The notes: a model not told the origin generated them from the sequence alone. Counted from the first letter of the stretch, positions 55,529 through 64,000 are shown. The stretch: 64,000 nt of DNA from Nocardioides cavernae (GCF_013410035.1 NZ_JACCBW010000001.1:124001-188000); one strand, 5' to 3'. Program-made: numbers and translations.

Positions 55529-56622
55529 GCGGTCACCTCCCGGTGGACGACGGAGCTGGCCGGCACGGGTGTCGCGATCGCGGGCAGGGCGCCCAGGAGT
55601 CCGACGGCGAGGGCGAGGGGCGTGAGGTAGGGCGCGACGTCCACCCCGGGGTACGCGACGACGTACTGGCTGCGGCCGACGTACCAGCCCAGGACCGCGA
55701 CGACGACCCCGACGCCCACGGTGAACAGCTCCGCGCCCCGCCACGGGTCCGGCCGGTAGCGGGTGCGCTGCACGCGCCGCCCGGCGCTCACCAGACCCAG
55801 GACGGCGACGACCACGGACGCGCCGAGCATCGGCAGCGCGAGCACCTGCGGCGCCGTCGGGTCGAGCCAGGCGTAGGTCCCGACGCAGATCCCGGTGAGG
55901 GCGGCCAGCAGCAACCCGCCGGTCACCCACCGCTCGCGGACGCTCGCCCCGCCGGCGCGGCCGTAGCCGCGGGTGTCCATCCCCGCCGCGAGCGCGAGCG
56001 AGCGCTCCAGCGCGTCCTCGAGGACCGGCACGAGGAAGCGGCGCAGGCGACCCACCCCCGAGGTGGCGCCCCCGCGCAGGGCCTGCGCGGCACGGACCCG
56101 CCGGGCGCTGTCGGCGAGCTGGGGGAAGATCGTCACGGCCACGACGAGCGCGGTGCCGATCTCGTAGAGCGCCGGCGGCACGGAGGCGAGCAGCCGCTTC
56201 GGGTTCGCGAGCGAGTTCGCGGCGCCGACGCAGAGGATGATCGCGGCGAGCCGGAGCCCGTCGTAGAGGCCCGCGAGCAGCGCCTGGCTCGTGATCGGAC
56301 CGAGAAGGCGCACGCCGGCCGCCCAGTCCGGCAGCGGGACCTCCGGGAGCGGCACCAGCACGTCACCGATCTCCTGGCCGCCGAAGACGATCCGGAACAC
56401 GACCCGCAGCACCACGGTCAGGGCCGCGAGCAGGGCGTACAGCCGGAACGAGCGGCCGAACGGGTGTCCGGACCGGCGCGCCATGACGACCACCGTCGCC
56501 GACCCCATGACCAGGAGCAGCAGCAGCGGGTTCGTCGTCAGGGACGCTGCCGTCGCGAGCCCGATCGCCCAGGCCCACCAGGCGATCGGGTGCAGGTCAC
56601 GCGGCAGGACGGCACCGGGCAC
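55525..56622 (-). CDS. ECF transporter transmembrane coupling subunit EcfT (CbiQ family)
   Basis: A 365-aa membrane protein from GTG 56622. AANSLANPKRLLASVPPALY and AAQALRGG hold the coupling motifs of CbiQ/EcfT, which connect the ATPases to the S subunit. Six or more helices; longer than usual by a C-terminal pair of membrane segments. Coupled to the ATPase gene (GTGA); 5 bp after the SCO2322-like gene. Confidence 0.92.
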   Translation of the reverse strand: MPGAVLPRDLHPIAWWAWAIGLATAASLTTNPLLLLLVMGSATVVVMARRSGHPFGRSFRLYALLAALTVVLRVVFRIVFGGQEIGDVLVPLPEVPLPDWAAGVRLLGPITSQALLAGLYDGLRLAAIILCVGAANSLANPKRLLASVPPALYEIGTALVVAVTIFPQLADSARRVRAAQALRGGATSGVGRLRRFLVPVLEDALERSLALAAGMDTRGYGRAGGASVRERWVTGGLLLAALTGICVGTYAWLDPTAPQVLALPMLGASVVVAVLGLVSAGRRVQRTRYRPDPWRGAELFTVGVGVVVAVLGWYVGRSQYVVAYPGVDVAPYLTPLALAVGLLGALPAIATPVPASSVVHREVTA

Positions 56623-56627
56623 GCGGG

Positions 56628-57662
56628 TCAGGCTCCTCGCCGTCGCCGGGAGACGAGCACGCTGACCGCGATCGCCAGCGCGACCAGGACCGCGACCGTC
56701 ACCGCGGTCGGGATGCGGCCCGGCTGGTCGGTCGGCTGCGCGGCCTCGGAGGAGGCGCTTGCCGTTGAGTCTGCGGGAGACTCAGCTCCGGTCGCGGGGG
56801 TCGGCGAGGGGTAGCTCGACGGTGAGTCGCCAGGAGACTCAGGGTCCCCGGCGCCGGCCTTGTCGCGCTTCGTGTCGTCCTTCTCCGACCCGCCGTCTGC
56901 ACCTGAGTCTGCAGGAGACTCAGAGGCAAGGGGCGACTCGGAGGGGCTGCTCGACGAGTCCGACGGGCTCGCGGACGGGCTCGAGGACGGGCTGGCGGAC
57001 GGCGACGGGGTGGCGGTCGAGCCGGACGTGCCGCCCGACTTCCCGCCGTTGCCACCGTCTCCGCCGCCGTTCTTGCCACCGTTCTTCCCGCCGCCCGGGG
57101 TGGGCGACGAGCTGCTGGTCGGCGTGCTGGACGAGGGGGCGGAGGTCGGCGACGGTGCCGTCGGGCTCGCGGTGGGCGTGCTGGCCTGCACCGGCGGGGC
57201 GACGCTCGGCGGTACGGCACCGCTGCTGCCGCGGTCCTGCTGCCACGCCCAGCCGACGGACCCGCCGGCCGGGACGGTGAGGGCACCGACGCCGTAGCTC
57301 GAGTACGTCCACGAGGCGCGCGAGCCGTCGGACCACCACAGCCCCCAGTAGTTGTCCGCCGGGGCGCAGTCGCCGGCGGGCTTGCCCTGCACCCCGCAGA
57401 CGTAGCCGGGCTGCCGGGACGACGGCGACATCGCCACCCCGACCGAGGAGAAGATGGTCGTGGCGCTCCTGCCACCGCCGTCGGCCGCGCAATAGGTCTC
57501 GACGGGGCCGCCGAGCTCGCGGAAGTCGACGACCACGCTCACCCCGCCCCCGGACGTGCAGGTCGCGGCAGACGCCGCGGGCGCGCCCGCGACGCCCCCA
57601 CCCACCAGGCCCGCGGCCAGGAGGGTGAGGGAGGTGATGACCCGCCGAGCCCGGGCACCCAT
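56628..57662 (-). CDS. SCO2322-like exported protein with C-terminal membrane anchor
   Basis: A 344-aa protein with signal peptide (ITSLTLLAAGLVGGG, cleaved after ASA). Residues about 40-130 form a compact beta domain (VDFRELGGPVETYC, PGYVCGVQGKPAGDC, YWGLWWSDGSRASWTYS, VGALTVPAGGSVGWAWQ). Its YWxLW and final Ala-Gly-Gly-Ser-Val-Gly-Trp strands resemble the transcobalamin-like C-terminal domain (DUF4430). A long Ser/Pro/Thr/Gly linker (about 150-310) follows, holding the family 2 palindromes, then one membrane segment (AVTVAVLVALAIAVSVLVS) and a basic tail. I take it as a surface-anchored partner of the alpha/alpha-barrel proteins upstream. Confidence 0.75.
   Translation of the reverse strand: MGARARRVITSLTLLAAGLVGGGVAGAPAASAATCTSGGGVSVVVDFRELGGPVETYCAADGGGRSATTIFSSVGVAMSPSSRQPGYVCGVQGKPAGDCAPADNYWGLWWSDGSRASWTYSSYGVGALTVPAGGSVGWAWQQDRGSSGAVPPSVAPPVQASTPTASPTAPSPTSAPSSSTPTSSSSPTPGGGKNGGKNGGGDGGNGGKSGGTSGSTATPSPSASPSSSPSASPSDSSSSPSESPLASESPADSGADGGSEKDDTKRDKAGAGDPESPGDSPSSYPSPTPATGAESPADSTASASSEAAQPTDQPGRIPTAVTVAVLVALAIAVSVLVSRRRRGA
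56766..56922. repeat. Three palindromes (family 2) translated in frame as ESPADS/ESPGDS
   Basis: TGAGTC-N7-GACTCA lies at 56766-56784, 56823-56841 and 56904-56922. The first is preceded by CTTGCCGT and the last followed by GAGGCAAG, as in the 47-kb cluster. Spacings are 57 and 81 bp, multiples of three. On the coding (minus) strand each is read as GAG-TCT-CCN-GNN-GAC-TCA, giving ESPADS twice and ESPGDS once, inside the linker of the SCO2322-like protein. Confidence 0.85.
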
Positions 57663-57667
57663 CGAGG

Positions 57668-59362
57668 TCACTTCCGACGGATCCAGAACTTCGTGGTGAC
57701 CGGGTCGGCACCGGCGGCGGTCTGGGTGGCGACCACCCGGACCCGCTTGGTGCCGAGCACGGCGCGGGCAGGCTTGGTCAGCTCGAGGCGCACCTTCGCG
57801 GTGGCGCCGGGCGCGACCGAGTAGGCCGACTTCGCGACGACGAGGACCTTCTTCTTCTTGCCCTTGCCGAGCGCGACCTTGCCGTCCGTGCGGACCTTGA
57901 CCTTGCCCGTGCAGGCGACAGCGCCCTCGCAGGCGACCTCGACCTTGAAGACGCCCTTCTTGCCGACCTTGACCACCTTGGCGACGGTCAGGTCGCCCAC
58001 GGCCGGCACCGCCGGGGCGGCGGGGGCGGGGGCGACGGTGGCAGCCGTGGTCGCGGTCGCCGAGCCGGCGAGCGTGGTGACCTTGAAGGTCTGCGCCGCG
58101 GCACCGGCCGGCAGCGTGAAGGTGACCGGGACGGTCGAGCCGGTGCCGGTGACCTGCTTGGACTGCGTGCCGAGGCTGACGCACGCGGCCTCGCCCGCGC
58201 CGAGACCGGCGACCGTGACGGTGACGGTGGACTTCTCCACCGCCGTGGCCGGCGCCGAGATCGTGACGTCGCCGCCGGCGGGCAGGTGCGCGAGCGCCGG
58301 GAGCGCCTGGGCGGTGGCGCGACGCGCCAGCTCACGGATCGGCACCGAGATCGAGCCCGCGGTCCGTGCGGCCGTCAGGTCGGCGGGCTTGTACGCCACC
58401 GCACCGTTGTCGGCGGACAGCGTCGAGGCGCACGGCGCCAGGTCCGCGACCTGGATGGAGCGGAGCCACGTGGCCGCCTTCGTCGCGGCGGCGTCGTGGC
58501 CGGCCTCGCCGAGCGCCCAGCCGGCCAGGCCGACGGTGTTGGAGTTGACCCCGAGGACACCCGCGCTGAACGAGCCGTCGGCGGCCTGCTGGGCCTTCAG
58601 CCAGCTCGCGGCGAGGTAGGCGGCGCCCCGCGCGGCGACCGGCGCGTCCGGGGTCTCGAGGATGTTGATGACGGCCAGCGCGGTCGTGTCGACCTCACCC
58701 GTCGCGCCGTCGGCACAGCCCTGGTCGGGCGCGTCCTTGTCGGGGTCGAGGGAGGCCCGGAAGGAGCCGTCGTCGCACTGCTGCTGGAGCAGGAAGGACA
58801 TGACCTCGTCGGCGAGGTCGGACTCCTGGCCCGCGAGGGCGCGCGCGGCCCACGACTGGCTGATGACGTTGAGCGAGTCGGTGGGCTCACCGGTCGTGAA
58901 GTCCGTCTCGTCGACGTTCTGCACGCGGCCGGCGCTGGGGCCCAAGAGCGCGACGTTGTCCTCGACGAGCTCCTGGAGGTCCGGGCCGGCGAAGTCGGCG
59001 AGGTCCTTGCCGGCGACCTGGGCCAGGACGATCGCCTTGGCGGCCGAGCCGGTGTAGATCGTGGGCGCGAAGGGCTGGTACCAGTCGGTCACGACGGGCG
59101 CGACGGCGTCCGCGACCTGGCGGACCGCGGTCGCCGGGCCGCCGACGGCGTCGAGGCCGAAGGCGATGTCCGCGGAGAGGCCCAGGTCGTCGAAGCCGTA
59201 CTCGTCGTTGCGCAGGATCCCGTCGGTCAACTGTGCCTTCAGCCAGGTGCTGCCGGCGGCGACGGAGCGGTCGCCGGCCGTCTGCGCGGCGTACGTCGGG
59301 GCGGCGACGGCGAGCGTGGAGGCGGCGACCGCGAGGGCCGCGAGCCCGGAGGTGAGCTTCAT
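57668..59362 (-). CDS. Exported alpha/alpha-barrel protein (prenyltransferase/squalene oxidase-repeat type), B12-riboswitch controlled
   Basis: A 564-aa exported protein with signal peptide (AALAVAASTLAVAAPTYA). Residues 30 to about 370 contain helical repeats of the terpene-cyclase/prenyltransferase and intrinsic-factor alpha/alpha type (FLLQQQCDDGSFRASLD, TTALAVINIL, VNSNTVGLAGWALGEAG). Further Ig-like domains and a Lys-rich C-terminus follow, with no anchor. Catalytic motifs of terpene cyclases are absent. Directly behind a cobalamin riboswitch and in front of an ECF cobalamin-type transporter, it most likely binds a corrinoid outside the cell. A paralogue is upstream (59664-61076). Confidence 0.8.
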   Translation of the reverse strand: MKLTSGLAALAVAASTLAVAAPTYAAQTAGDRSVAAGSTWLKAQLTDGILRNDEYGFDDLGLSADIAFGLDAVGGPATAVRQVADAVAPVVTDWYQPFAPTIYTGSAAKAIVLAQVAGKDLADFAGPDLQELVEDNVALLGPSAGRVQNVDETDFTTGEPTDSLNVISQSWAARALAGQESDLADEVMSFLLQQQCDDGSFRASLDPDKDAPDQGCADGATGEVDTTALAVINILETPDAPVAARGAAYLAASWLKAQQAADGSFSAGVLGVNSNTVGLAGWALGEAGHDAAATKAATWLRSIQVADLAPCASTLSADNGAVAYKPADLTAARTAGSISVPIRELARRATAQALPALAHLPAGGDVTISAPATAVEKSTVTVTVAGLGAGEAACVSLGTQSKQVTGTGSTVPVTFTLPAGAAAQTFKVTTLAGSATATTAATVAPAPAAPAVPAVGDLTVAKVVKVGKKGVFKVEVACEGAVACTGKVKVRTDGKVALGKGKKKKVLVVAKSAYSVAPGATAKVRLELTKPARAVLGTKRVRVVATQTAAGADPVTTKFWIRRK

Positions 59363-59370
59363 GGTTCCTT

Positions 59371-59389
59371 CCTCGCTGCGACAGCGAGG
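59371..59389 (-). promoter_or_regulatory. Hairpin that can mask the ribosome binding site
   Basis: CCTCGCTG-TCG-CAGCGAGG is a perfect 8-bp stem on the mRNA ending 8 nt before ATG 59362. Its 3' arm includes GAGG, the likely Shine-Dalgarno sequence (GAGGAAGGAACC-ATG). It can act as the sequester arm switched by the cobalamin riboswitch just upstream. Confidence 0.7.
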
Positions 59390-59449
59390 GCGGCGGCGTC
59401 GACCGTCAGCCCGCTGCATTCCTCGACAGCGATGGTGATCAAGACGCGT

Positions 59450-59580
59450 CGAGGCAGGTGTTCCGGCTTGCACGGGAGGTCCCGTGCCCACGGTTGCGGG
59501 TCAGCGCCGGATTCGGACCGGCTTTCCCCAGCTCGGGCGTGTGTGGTGCCGACCCGGGCGGGTGCGGCAGCCGAAGCGTA
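59450..59580 (-). promoter_or_regulatory. Cobalamin (AdoCbl) riboswitch
   Basis: Read on the minus strand the conserved core is intact: GGGAAAGCCGGT, then AATCCGGCGCTGACCCGC, then CAACCGT, a variable hairpin GCACGGGA-TCCCGTGC, then AAGCCGGAACACCTGCCT. These are in the order and spacing of the cobalamin riboswitch consensus (GACCCGCAACnGT and AGcCGGAaACCTGCC). It precedes the 57668-59362 gene. The 5' end is uncertain by about 15 bases. Downstream the SD-masking hairpin suggests control of translation when cobalamin is bound. Confidence 0.93.
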
Positions 59581-59606
59581 ACCCCGGCCCGTCCCGGGAC
59601 GCACGT

Positions 59607-59643
59607 CGGCCCGACGCCCTCCGCGAGGGAGAACGCCGGGCCG
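59607..59643. terminator. Hairpin after the upstream paralogue
   Basis: CGGCCCG pairs with CGGGCCG, enclosing an inner CCCTC/GAGGG stem. It lies just 3' of the 59664-61076 gene and before the riboswitch. It may end that gene's transcript so that the riboswitch operon is separately transcribed. No T-tract. Confidence 0.5.
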
Positions 59644-59663
59644 ATGCGGGTGGTGCGGGTGGG

Positions 59664-61076
59664 TCAGTTGCGCACGCGGAGCGAGGTGCGGGCCTCGTCG
59701 TCCGAGGTCTTCACCAGGCCGACCCGGCGCTGGTTGCCCGCGGGCAGCTGCAGCTTGCGGACGATCTTGTCGCCGGTCTTCTTGCCCTTGACGCGGACGA
59801 AGTCGCCCTTGACCTGCAGGCAGGCGCTCTCGCTGGGCGCGAGGCCGAAGACGCGGAACTGCACGCGCTCGCCGGCACGGGCCTGCTTGCGGACCGAGAC
59901 GATCCGCAGCTGGTCCTTGCTGGCGGGGGCGAACTGGAGGCCCAGGATCGCCTGCGAGGTCGCGCGACGCCACTCGTCACGCGCCCCGGCCGGGATGCCG
60001 GCGGTCTTCGCGTCGCCCATCGTCCGGTCCTTGCGGTACGCCACGGCGCCGGTGTCCTTGGTCAGCGCGGTGCGGCACTTGTACTTGTCGACGGGCTGGT
60101 TCTTGCGGACCCACAGCGCGGCCTTCTGCGCGCCCTCGCGGTTCTGCAGGAGACCGAGCGCGTAGCCGCCGAGCGCGGTCGTGTTGGTGTTGATCTGCGC
60201 ACCGGTGCCCGAGCTGCGGAAGGCGCCGCTCTTGCGCTGGCGGGCCGCCAGCCACGTGCCGGCCTTGGCGAGCGCGGCCTGGACGCCCTGGCTCTTGTCA
60301 CCCGACTCGACGAGGTTGATCACGGCGAGGGCCGTGGCGTCCGCGTCGGCCTCGCTGCCTGCGACGCCCTCGGCGCACGCTTGGCTCGGCACGTCCGCCT
60401 TGTCGAACTTCAGCCGGAAGTAGCCCGAGGTGCACTGCTGCTTGAGCAGGAAGTCGCGGGCGGCGCCGGCCTCGGCCGAGTTGGCGAGCGTCAGGGCACG
60501 CACGGCGTACGACTGGCCGACCACGTTGGCGAAGTTGCCGGACTCCGACTTGTCGAAGATGCGGCCCGCGATCGCCGCGGCCTGCGGCTCGGCTGCCGGG
60601 TCCTTCGGCACGTCGGCGGTGCGCTCCTCCAGACGGGTGACGAGGTTGATCCCGCCATAGCTCGTCGGGTTCTTCTTCGCGGTGCGCGCGAAGGACGCGG
60701 CCTTGGCGAGGGCGCCGGCGTACGACTCCTTCGTCCCGTCACCGACGTAGTCGGCGATGCGCGGCTCGAGGGCGTTGTTGATCGCCGTGACGGTCGCGCC
60801 CTGCCCGCTGACGGTCGAGATCGCCATGCCGGCGTCGATCGTGAGGCCGAAGTCCGGCCCGGACGTGCCGACCAAAAGGCCGTTGGTGAGCTCTCCACCG
60901 AGCCACTGGGCGGCGATGGTGGAGGGGGTGCTGTCGGTGTTGACCGCCGCACGGGCGGACTTCAGCGCCGCCGACGGGTCGGCCGACGCAGGCGCGGCCA
61001 CGAGGACCCCGGCTGCGAGCGCGGCGGTCGACAGGGCGACCGCGGCACCTCGGATGGGCTTGAGGGACTGGTGCAT
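59664..61076 (-). CDS. Exported alpha/alpha-barrel protein, paralogue of the riboswitch-controlled gene
   Basis: A 470-aa exported protein with signal peptide (GAAVALSTAALAAGVL, cleaved after ASA) and AAGGA 5-6 nt before ATG 61076. It shares with the 57668-59362 product FLLKQQCTSGYF, DATALAVINLVES, INTNTTALGGYALGLL and the NTGAVAY-type region (KDTGAVAYRKDRT), so the two are paralogous. It lacks the long C-terminal tail and ends in a beta domain. No riboswitch precedes it. Corrinoid binding or assistance of its paralogue is inferred. Confidence 0.75.
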   Translation of the reverse strand: MHQSLKPIRGAAVALSTAALAAGVLVAAPASADPSAALKSARAAVNTDSTPSTIAAQWLGGELTNGLLVGTSGPDFGLTIDAGMAISTVSGQGATVTAINNALEPRIADYVGDGTKESYAGALAKAASFARTAKKNPTSYGGINLVTRLEERTADVPKDPAAEPQAAAIAGRIFDKSESGNFANVVGQSYAVRALTLANSAEAGAARDFLLKQQCTSGYFRLKFDKADVPSQACAEGVAGSEADADATALAVINLVESGDKSQGVQAALAKAGTWLAARQRKSGAFRSSGTGAQINTNTTALGGYALGLLQNREGAQKAALWVRKNQPVDKYKCRTALTKDTGAVAYRKDRTMGDAKTAGIPAGARDEWRRATSQAILGLQFAPASKDQLRIVSVRKQARAGERVQFRVFGLAPSESACLQVKGDFVRVKGKKTGDKIVRKLQLPAGNQRRVGLVKTSDDEARTSLRVRN

Positions 61077-61209
61077 GACTTCCTTCCCGCTCGCCGAGGA
61101 CCCCACGACGGCACGCAGCCGCCACGCCTCGAGAGTGCGAGCGTTGGTTGGTGATGTGACCGGTGTGACTCGCCAGCACCCTAACAAGTTGTCTAGACCG
61201 CGAACTTTC

Positions 61210-62730
61210 TCAGGCGAGCTTCTCCAGGATGAGCTCGCGCACCCGCCCTGCGTCGGCCTGGCCGCGCATCTCCTTCATGACCGCACCGATGAGCGCGCCG
61301 GCCGCGGCGACCTTGCCGTCGCGGATCTTCTCGGCGACGTCGGGGTTGGCGGCGATGGCGTTGTCGACGGCGGCGCCGAGGGCACCGTCGTCGGAGACGA
61401 CCGCGAGACCGCGCTTCTCGACGACCTCGTCGGGGGTGCCCTCGCCGGCGAGCACGCCCTCGAACACCTGACGGGCCAGCTTGTCGTTGACGGTCTTGTC
61501 GTCGACCAGGGCCTGGATCCGAGCCACGTCGGCGGGGGTGATCGGGAGGTCCGCGAGGTCGACGCCGTCCTCGTTGCTGCGCCGCGCCAGCTCGCCGAGC
61601 CACCACTTGCGGGCCGCCTGCGGCGTCGTGCCCGCGGCGATGGTCTCCTCGACCAGTCCGAGCGCGCCGGCACCGACGGTGTCGCGCATCTCGAGGTCGC
61701 TGAAGCCCCACTCGGCCTGCAGCCGGGCGCGGCGGGCCGTCGGGTTCTCCGGCAGTGTCCCGCGCAGCTCCTCGACCCACTCGCGGCTCGGCGCGACGGG
61801 CACGAGGTCGGGCTCGGGGAAGTAGCGGTAGTCCTCGGCGTCGGACTTCTCGCGGCCGCTGGTCGTGATGCCGGTGTCCTCGTGCCAGTGGCGGGTCTCC
61901 TGGAGGATGGAGCCACCGCCGCTGAGGATCGCCGCGTGCCGCTGCATCTCGAAGCGCACCGCGCGCTCCACCGAGCGGAACGAGTTGACGTTCTTGGTCT
62001 CGGTGCGGGTGCCGAGGACGCCGCTGCCCTTCGGCGAGAGCGAGAGGTTGACGTCGGCGCGCAGGTTGCCCTGGTCCATCCGCGCCTCCGAGACGCCGAG
62101 GGCCACGATCAGCTCACGCAGCTGCGAGACGTACGCCTTGGCGACCTCGGGTGCCCGCTCCCCCGCTCCGAGGATCGGGCGGGTGACGATCTCGATGAGC
62201 GGGATGCCGGCGCGGTTGTAGTCGACCAGCGAGTGGTCGGCGCCGTGGATGCGTCCGGTGGCGCCGCCGACGTGCAGCGACTTGCCGGTGTCCTCCTCCA
62301 TGTGGGCGCGCTCGATCTCCACCCTGAACGTCTCGTCGCCGCCCCCCTCGGTGGGCACCGTGACGTCCATCCAGCCGTCGAACGCGATCGGCTCGTCGTA
62401 CTGCGAGGTCTGGAAGTTCTTCGGCATGTCCGGGTAGAAGTAGTTCTTCCGGGCGAAGCGGCACCACTCGGCGATCTCGCAGTTGAGCGCGAGGCCGATC
62501 CGGATCGCCGACTCGACGGCCTTGCCGTTGACGACCGGCATCGCCCCCGGGAGCCCCAGGCAGGTCGGGCAGGTGCCGGCGTTGGGCTCGCCGCCGAAGA
62601 CGGCCGGGCAGCCGCAGAACATCTTCGACGCGGTGTTGAGCTCGACGTGCACCTCGAGGCCGAGGGCGGGGTCGTACGCCGCCAGCACGTCGTCGAACGG
62701 CATGAGCGCGGCGGTGGTCGATGCGGTCAT
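61210..62730 (-). CDS. gatB: Asp-tRNA(Asn)/Glu-tRNA(Gln) amidotransferase subunit B
   Basis: The 506-aa subunit binds mischarged Glu-tRNA(Gln) or Asp-tRNA(Asn) and phosphorylates it. [28 protein letters not shown] (zinc Cys set) and [11 protein letters not shown] are GatB motifs, and the C-terminal GatB/YqeY tail (about 400-506) is complete. Its start overlaps the gatA stop as ATGA; gatA is upstream on this strand. Confidence 0.96.
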   Translation of the reverse strand: MTASTTAALMPFDDVLAAYDPALGLEVHVELNTASKMFCGCPAVFGGEPNAGTCPTCLGLPGAMPVVNGKAVESAIRIGLALNCEIAEWCRFARKNYFYPDMPKNFQTSQYDEPIAFDGWMDVTVPTEGGGDETFRVEIERAHMEEDTGKSLHVGGATGRIHGADHSLVDYNRAGIPLIEIVTRPILGAGERAPEVAKAYVSQLRELIVALGVSEARMDQGNLRADVNLSLSPKGSGVLGTRTETKNVNSFRSVERAVRFEMQRHAAILSGGGSILQETRHWHEDTGITTSGREKSDAEDYRYFPEPDLVPVAPSREWVEELRGTLPENPTARRARLQAEWGFSDLEMRDTVGAGALGLVEETIAAGTTPQAARKWWLGELARRSNEDGVDLADLPITPADVARIQALVDDKTVNDKLARQVFEGVLAGEGTPDEVVEKRGLAVVSDDGALGAAVDNAIAANPDVAEKIRDGKVAAAGALIGAVMKEMRGQADAGRVRELILEKLA

Positions 62731-64000
62731 CGGGCCGGTCCTTCCAGTGCGGGGGCCTTGTCGAGGAGGGGGGCGCCCCACTGCTCGAGGTGGAGTGCCT
62801 CGAGCGCGGCGCCGACCCGGTAGACCCGGTCGTCGGCGAGCGCCGGCGCGAGGACCTGGAACCCGCTGGGCAGGCCGTCCTCGTCGGCGAGGCCGTTGGG
62901 GACCGAGATGCCGGGCACGCCGGCGAGGTTCGCCGGGATGGTGGCGAGGTCGTTGAGGTACATCGCCATCGGGTCGTCGAGCTTCTCGCCCAGCCTGAAC
63001 GCCGTGGTCGGCGCCGTGGGCGACACCAGGACGTCGACGTCGCCGAACGCGGCGTCGAAGTCGCGGCTGATGAGCGTGCGGATCTTCTGGGCCTGGCCGT
63101 AGTAGGCGTCGTAGTAGCCCGACGAGAGGGCGTACGTGCCCAGGATGATGCGGCGCTTCACCTCGTCGCCGAAGCCGGCGTCGCGCGTGGCCCGCATGAC
63201 GTCCTCGGCGCTCGGGTCGCCCTCGGGCGTCACCCGCAGGCCGTAGCGCATCGCGTCGAACTTCGCGAGGTTGCTCGACGCCTCGGCCGGGAGGATCAGG
63301 TAGTAGGCGGCGAGGGCGTGCACGAACGACGGGCAGGACACCTCGACGACCTCGGCGCCGGCCTTGACCAGCAGCTCGACGGACTCGTCGAAGCGCGCCA
63401 TCACGCCCGGCTGCCACCCCTCGCCCGCGAGCTCGGTGACGACGCCGACCTTCACGCCGCTCATGTCGCCGGCCGAGCCGGCCCGCGCGGCGTCGGTGAA
63501 CGAGGGCCAGTCCTGCTGGATCGACGTGGAGTCGCGCGGGTCGTGCCCGCCGATCACGTCGTGCAGCATCGCGGCGTCGAGCACCGTGCGGGTCACGGGG
63601 CCGGCCTGGTCGAGGCTGTTGGCCAGGGCGACCAGGCCGTAGCGCGAGACGCCGCCGTAGGTCGGCTTGACGCCGACCGTGCCGGTCACCGCGCCGGGCT
63701 GGCGGATCGAGCCGCCGGTGTCGGTGCCGATGGCCAGGGGCGCCTCGAACGCCGCGACCGCGGCCGCGGAGCCGCCGCCGGAGCCGCCGGGGATCCGGTC
63801 GAGGTCCCACGGGTTGTGGGTCGGGCCGTAGGCGGAGTGCTCGGTGGAGGAGCCCATCGCGAACTCGTCCATGTTGGTCTTGCCGAGGATCGGCAGACCG
63901 GCCGCGCGCAGGCGGGTCACGACGGTCGCGTCGTAGGGCGGCACCCAGCCCTCGAGGATCCGCGACCCGCAGGTCGTCGGCAGGCCGCGGGTGGCGAGCA
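62727..64000 (-). CDS. gatA: Asp-tRNA(Asn)/Glu-tRNA(Gln) amidotransferase subunit A (5' part cut by window end)
   Basis: The frame is open from the window end to the stop at 62727, about 424 residues. The glycine-rich amidase signature with the two catalytic serines is [19 protein letters not shown] and [11 protein letters not shown]; the catalytic Lys lies beyond the window. GatA releases ammonia from glutamine for GatB. The upstream part reads [20 protein letters not shown], normal GatA sequence, so the GTG at 63944 is internal and not the start. Confidence 0.95.
   Translation of the reverse strand, partial: LATRGLPTTCGSRILEGWVPPYDATVVTRLRAAGLPILGKTNMDEFAMGSSTEHSAYGPTHNPWDLDRIPGGSGGGSAAAVAAFEAPLAIGTDTGGSIRQPGAVTGTVGVKPTYGGVSRYGLVALANSLDQAGPVTRTVLDAAMLHDVIGGHDPRDSTSIQQDWPSFTDAARAGSAGDMSGVKVGVVTELAGEGWQPGVMARFDESVELLVKAGAEVVEVSCPSFVHALAAYYLILPAEASSNLAKFDAMRYGLRVTPEGDPSAEDVMRATRDAGFGDEVKRRIILGTYALSSGYYDAYYGQAQKIRTLISRDFDAAFGDVDVLVSPTAPTTAFRLGEKLDDPMAMYLNDLATIPANLAGVPGISVPNGLADEDGLPSGFQVLAPALADDRVYRVGAALEALHLEQWGAPLLDKAPALEGPAR

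Noticed and set aside
61077..61209. Second cobalamin riboswitch before the 59664-61076 gene
   Set aside because: No GACCCGCAAC or ACCTGCC core is present in this 133-bp stretch on either strand.
63944..64000. GTG at 63944 as the start of gatA
   Set aside because: The frame continues upstream to the window end with typical GatA residues (GLPTTCG...LEGW), so the gene is truncated rather than starting here.

Overview
The window is very GC-rich DNA with dense, often overlapping genes, frequent GTG starts, an IdeR/DtxR-type iron box, a Tat-exported EfeB, and gene pairings (gatB-gatA, leuB-ilvE, ilvB-ilvN-ilvC with an attenuator) that fit an actinobacterium. Nocardioides or a close relative is the best guess, from protein style and the short palindromic repeat family. 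It reads as chromosomal core DNA with small accessory pockets. No rRNA, tRNA, CRISPR array, insertion sequence or prophage was found.

Layout. 1-0.8 kb: 3' part of a DUF222/HNH gene carrying translated palindromic repeats. 0.8-3.9 kb: Nudix hydrolase, two-component system, small membrane protein. 3.9-8.1 kb (minus): 46-aa protein, leuB, ilvE, NhaA-thioredoxin fusion. 8.5-12.2 kb: methyltransferase, gamma-glutamyltransferase-like protein, secreted protein. 12.3-16.7 kb: ABC pair, then the divergent yczE/MocR-regulator pair. 16.7-21.8 kb: a 1398-aa secreted repeat protein and a collagen-like secreted protein. 21.8-26.4 kb: serA, YdeI-like protein, FrnE-type DsbA, NCS1 permease. 26.5-29.9 kb: efeUOB iron uptake behind an IdeR-like box. 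30.7-34.3 kb: ilvBNC behind a leader peptide and attenuator. 34.5-38.2 kb: TIGR03032-type protein and a secreted ELWxxDGT-repeat protein. 38.3-42 kb: pterin dehydratase-VOC fusion, LD-carboxypeptidase, TetR regulator, small proteins. 42-47 kb (minus): XRE regulator, ilvD, kynU, GNAT, VOC, dCMP deaminase, largely translationally coupled. 47.5-53.1 kb: BNR-repeat protein, DrrAB-type exporter with divergent PadR, EamA exporter, sugar-dehydrogenase lipoprotein. 53.1-61.1 kb (minus): a cobalamin riboswitch and ECF transporter operon with secreted alpha/alpha-barrel proteins. 61.2-64 kb: gatB and partial gatA.

Themes. Most of the branched-chain amino acid pathway (ilvB, N, C, D, E and leuB) plus serA lies here in scattered units, with ribosome-mediated attenuation visible at ilvB. 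The most distinctive system is the B12-riboswitch operon, which joins an ECF transporter to exported proteins whose folds recall the two domains of animal intrinsic factor/transcobalamin. I infer that it captures corrinoids outside the cell. A second theme is two families of short palindromic repeats, each found both between genes and translated in frame inside a protein.
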